Shown here: one piece after another, positions 62,114-64,000 of the stretch
Numbering within the stretch: position 1 is the first letter of the stretch
How the letters are laid out: every line of letters starts with the position of its first letter
Assembly: GCA_963779225.1 (NCBI GenBank)
Contig: CAVZWW010000001.1
Location: 682,001 to 746,000 of the forward strand
Source: CAVPCZ01 sp963779225
GTDB taxonomy: Bacteria; Bacteroidota; Ignavibacteria; UBA10030; UBA6906
Length of the DNA: 64,000 nt
Direction of reading: 5' to 3'
The notes under the pieces: model-generated
The model's database searches: none
Told to the model about the DNA's origin: nothing
What the model saw: the letters and a program-made list of their open reading frames with translations, nothing else
Position numbers and translations under genes: made by a program

Positions 62114-62421
62114 TGAACACCGAATACTTCATCGTCCTCGGGGCGATCCTGTTTTTCCCTCTTCTCCTCAGCTTCGTCATGCGTCTCGGGATGTACCGGC
62201 ATGCCGGACCGCTTCTCAAGGCAATGGGGATTGTCAGTATCCTCTACTGGGCCTGGGATGTTGCCGTGACCGCGCGGGGACACTGGACATTCAATCCCGA
62301 TTATGTGGTGGGTGTCCACATCCTCGGAATGCCTGTTGAAGAGTGGTTGTTCTTCGTTGTGCTGACGTTCGTTTCGATTTTTACGTATGAGGCCGTCCGC
62401 AAGATGATGGAGCGAGAATGA
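62110..62421 (+). CDS. crtYc: Lycopene cyclase subunit CrtYc
   Basis: A 103-residue membrane protein with three helices and the lycopene cyclase motif PVEEWLFF after DYVVGVHILGM. It is half of the heterodimeric cyclase that forms beta-rings on lycopene. The stop overlaps the next subunit's start by 4 bases (ATGA), as expected for equal synthesis of two subunits. Confidence 0.9.
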   Translation: MMNTEYFIVLGAILFFPLLLSFVMRLGMYRHAGPLLKAMGIVSILYWAWDVAVTARGHWTFNPDYVVGVHILGMPVEEWLFFVVLTFVSIFTYEAVRKMMERE

Positions 62422-62726
62422 AGGAATACACACTCTTTGCCGTCGGTTCGTCGATTGCGGTCGTTCTCCTGGATCACGTGCTGGGCACTCGTGTGACCAC
62501 CAGGCGATCGTTCTGGGTGGCCATTGCCATCATGTTTTTCTTTAAGATACCTTCCAACGGGTATCTCACCTGGAGACCGATCGTGATTTACAACCCGGAC
62601 TATTTCCTCGGGATCCGTCTGGGGACGATACCGGTGGAGGACTTCTTTTACGGGTTCGGCCTCATCACGCTGACCCTGGTGCTCTGGGAGTTTTTTCTGC
62701 GAAGGGAGCGTCGCCATGAACTTTGA
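62418..62726 (+). CDS. crtYd: Lycopene cyclase subunit CrtYd
   Basis: A 102-residue three-helix partner of CrtYc, with the second cyclase motif (PDYFLGIRLGTIPVEDFFYG). GGAG precedes the ATG inside crtYc. It overlaps the next gene's start by 11 bases. Together the two subunits convert lycopene to beta-carotene. Confidence 0.9.
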   Translation: MKEYTLFAVGSSIAVVLLDHVLGTRVTTRRSFWVAIAIMFFFKIPSNGYLTWRPIVIYNPDYFLGIRLGTIPVEDFFYGFGLITLTLVLWEFFLRRERRHEL

Positions 62727-63051
62727 CCATGTTGCGCTGAACGTGAAGGACATTGCCCGTTCTGTAGAGTGGTATGTGAAGGCGGTGGGTGCAAAGGTGT
62801 TGTATCGGGATGATACCTGGGCGATGCTGGACGCCGGCGGGGTCAAACTCGCCCTCACTCTGCCCAATCAGCACCCCCGGCATATAGCATTCGACGTCGG
62901 CCGGTTGCCCTCCGAAGAATTTATCCGGAAGGCCCGGTCGCACCGCGACGGAAGTCTGTCGCAATACGTCGTAGATCCGGACGGGAACGCGATCGAATGG
63001 ATTCACTATCCTGCCGCCGCGATTCATACCGGTCCGGGGCCATCGGAATGA
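62716..63051 (+). CDS. VOC (glyoxalase/dioxygenase) superfamily protein
   Basis: A 111-residue vicinal-oxygen-chelate fold protein (MNFDHVALNVKDIARSVEWY ... YVVDPDGNAIEWIHY). The likely metal ligands are His5, the histidine in RHIAFDVG and the late Glu. The reaction is unknown. AAGGGAG is 7 bases before the ATG, and the gene overlaps crtYd by 11 bases, so it belongs to the carotenoid operon. Confidence 0.82.
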   Translation: MNFDHVALNVKDIARSVEWYVKAVGAKVLYRDDTWAMLDAGGVKLALTLPNQHPRHIAFDVGRLPSEEFIRKARSHRDGSLSQYVVDPDGNAIEWIHYPAAAIHTGPGPSE

Positions 63052-63113
63052 TGCTGCGGAGACTCCGACCGAACCGGGGCCATCGGTATTATGCTACCCG
63101 GACTCCAGCCGAC
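63034..63113. repeat. Imperfect 40-base tandem repeat
   Basis: Two adjacent 40-base copies (63034-63073 and 63074-63113), each starting CCGGGGCCATCGG, differ at several positions. The first copy covers the end of the VOC gene. Probably a local duplication. Confidence 0.55.
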
Positions 63114-63127
63114 GCACAGGCATTACA

Positions 63128-63604
63128 ATGAAAGTCCATGTGCTTCACCATACTCAGGTGCTTCCGTACCAGATTCACGATCTCTTTCCCTTTTTCGAGA
63201 AGCCGGAAAACCTGGGGCGTATCACGCCTCCCGAGATGGGATTTTGCATACTTACGCCTCTGCCCATCGTGATGAAAGTGGGGACACTGATCGACTACAC
63301 CATCCGCGTGGCGGGTGTGCGTCTTCGATGGACAACCTTGATTACCACCTACAACCCACCGTATGAGTTCGTGGATGAACAACTCCGCGGCCCCTATGCC
63401 CTCTGGTTTCACCGTCACCTCTTCAAACCGGTTCCGGGCGGTACAGAAGTGACGGACAGCGTCCATTACGCACTTCCCCTTGGTCCGCTGGGCGCGCTGG
63501 CTCATGTTCTCTTCGTGAAACGTCAGGTCCGGGGGATTTTCGAATACCGGGCGAAAGTCCTTGGCGGAGCTCTGGCGAAAGCCATTCCGGGGAGAATCGC
63601 ATGA
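63128..63604 (+). CDS. SRPBCC family protein
   Basis: A 158-residue START-like protein (IHDLFPFFEKPENLGRITPP ... HYALPLGPLGALAHVLFVKR) of the group commonly next to TIGR01777 epimerases. A ligand-binding cavity fold is expected; the ligand is unknown. The stop overlaps the epimerase start by 4 bases (ATGA). No strong ribosome site. Confidence 0.82.
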   Translation: MKVHVLHHTQVLPYQIHDLFPFFEKPENLGRITPPEMGFCILTPLPIVMKVGTLIDYTIRVAGVRLRWTTLITTYNPPYEFVDEQLRGPYALWFHRHLFKPVPGGTEVTDSVHYALPLGPLGALAHVLFVKRQVRGIFEYRAKVLGGALAKAIPGRIA

Positions 63605-64000
63605 ATATCCTGATTGCCGGTGGAACCGGTTTTCTCGGAACCGCTCTTGTAAGGCGACTTCTCAGCCGCGGAGATCGGGTCGTCGCACTCGTGCGGGATC
63701 CGGTGGTGGCCCGGCGGCGTTTGCCGCCGGACGTGCTCATTGTACAATGGGACGGGAAGACGGTTGGAGACTGGACCCGTCATGTGGGAGAGGCGGATGC
63801 GGTGATCAATCTCTCAGGGGAACCCATTGCTGCGAGGAGATGGACAGACAAGCAGAAGCAGAGGATTGTTCAAAGCCGGATCAAACCGACACGTGCACTG
63901 GTTCGCGCCATAGCAGCCGGAAAGAAAAGACCGTCGACCTTCATTAATGCCTCGGCGATCGGTTACTACGGGTTTTCGGAAGAAACTCCTGCGACTGAAG
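63601..64000 (+). CDS. TIGR01777 family NAD-dependent epimerase (3' end missing)
   Basis: The first 133 codons of an SDR gene that runs past the window. The N-terminus is the cofactor loop AGGTGFLGTALVRRL, and the motifs VINLSGEPIAARRW and FINASAIGYYG match the TIGR01777/YfcH family. The function is unknown; paired with SRPBCC proteins in many genomes. It overlaps the upstream gene by 4 bases. Confidence 0.88.
   Translation, partial: MNILIAGGTGFLGTALVRRLLSRGDRVVALVRDPVVARRRLPPDVLIVQWDGKTVGDWTRHVGEADAVINLSGEPIAARRWTDKQKQRIVQSRIKPTRALVRAIAAGKKRPSTFINASAIGYYGFSEETPATE

Noticed and set aside
1..64000. tRNA, rRNA, CRISPR, insertion sequence or phage gene
   Set aside because: None was recognised when reading for cloverleaf-like arms, short spaced repeats or transposase/integrase motifs.

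Overview
The window (64 kb, GC-rich) reads as a chromosomal segment of a Gram-negative bacterium of the FCB group, most likely an Ignavibacteriota/Chlorobiota-like or deep Bacteroidota lineage. The pointers are secreted proteins ending in the Asn-Tyr-Pro-Asn-Pro-Phe-Asn-Pro type IX secretion (T9SS) sorting domain, a PorV-like outer membrane protein, a TonB receptor with a carboxypeptidase-like N-terminal domain, a PUR-alpha-like DUF3276 protein, and a Bacteroidota-style thioredoxin. Against core Bacteroidia/Flavobacteriia, many genes have good Shine-Dalgarno sites, and the visible promoters look like TTGnnn-17-TATATT rather than the -7 TAnnTTTG type. The exact genus cannot be named from sequence reading alone. 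No rRNA, tRNA, CRISPR array, insertion sequence or phage gene was recognised.

Region 1 (1-20,979) is a surface-glycan locus. It begins with a sugar C-methyltransferase cut by the window edge and an aminosugar-type N-methyltransferase. A minus-strand operon follows (GT4 glycosyltransferase, GT-C membrane glycosyltransferase, SDR epimerase, zinc-finger C-methyltransferase, glucose-1-phosphate cytidylyltransferase-like enzyme, LmbE deacetylase). Then come three glycosyltransferases interleaved with three T9SS cargo proteins, two of which are paralogous right-handed beta-helix proteins. It looks like synthesis of a branched, modified sugar polymer together with exported polysaccharide-interacting proteins.

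Region 2 (21,115-32,881) holds a FadL-type outer membrane protein, a membrane PDZ-GAF-PP2C phosphatase (RsbU-like), a metallophosphoesterase, a NapH/NosR-like polyferredoxin with three unusual C-terminal ferredoxin-fold modules, and a tight unit of M20 peptidase, cyanophycinase and YfcC transporter. Region 3 (32,930-41,089) holds another T9SS cargo, then an RpiR-type regulator leading a TonB receptor, a secreted FN3 protein and a PorV-like protein, which looks like a nutrient-uptake unit.

Region 4 (41,280-55,050) is housekeeping: panD-apaG, YbaK, a MurG/MGDG-synthase-like glycosyltransferase, an S9 peptidase diverging from alanine racemase, a heavy-metal-binding secreted protein, two response regulators (one a REC-DHp fusion without an ATPase domain), threonine dehydrogenase, an M28 carboxypeptidase, DUF3276, thioredoxin and glgB.

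Region 5 (55,162-64,000) is a light-response/carotenoid cluster: crtI, a CarH-type B12-dependent MerR photoreceptor, crtB, crtE, a DNA photolyase, crtZ, an SRPBCC-like protein, the two-subunit lycopene cyclase crtYc-crtYd, a VOC protein, a second SRPBCC protein, and a TIGR01777 epimerase running off the end. Together they could make zeaxanthin from isoprenoid precursors under light control and couple it to UV repair.
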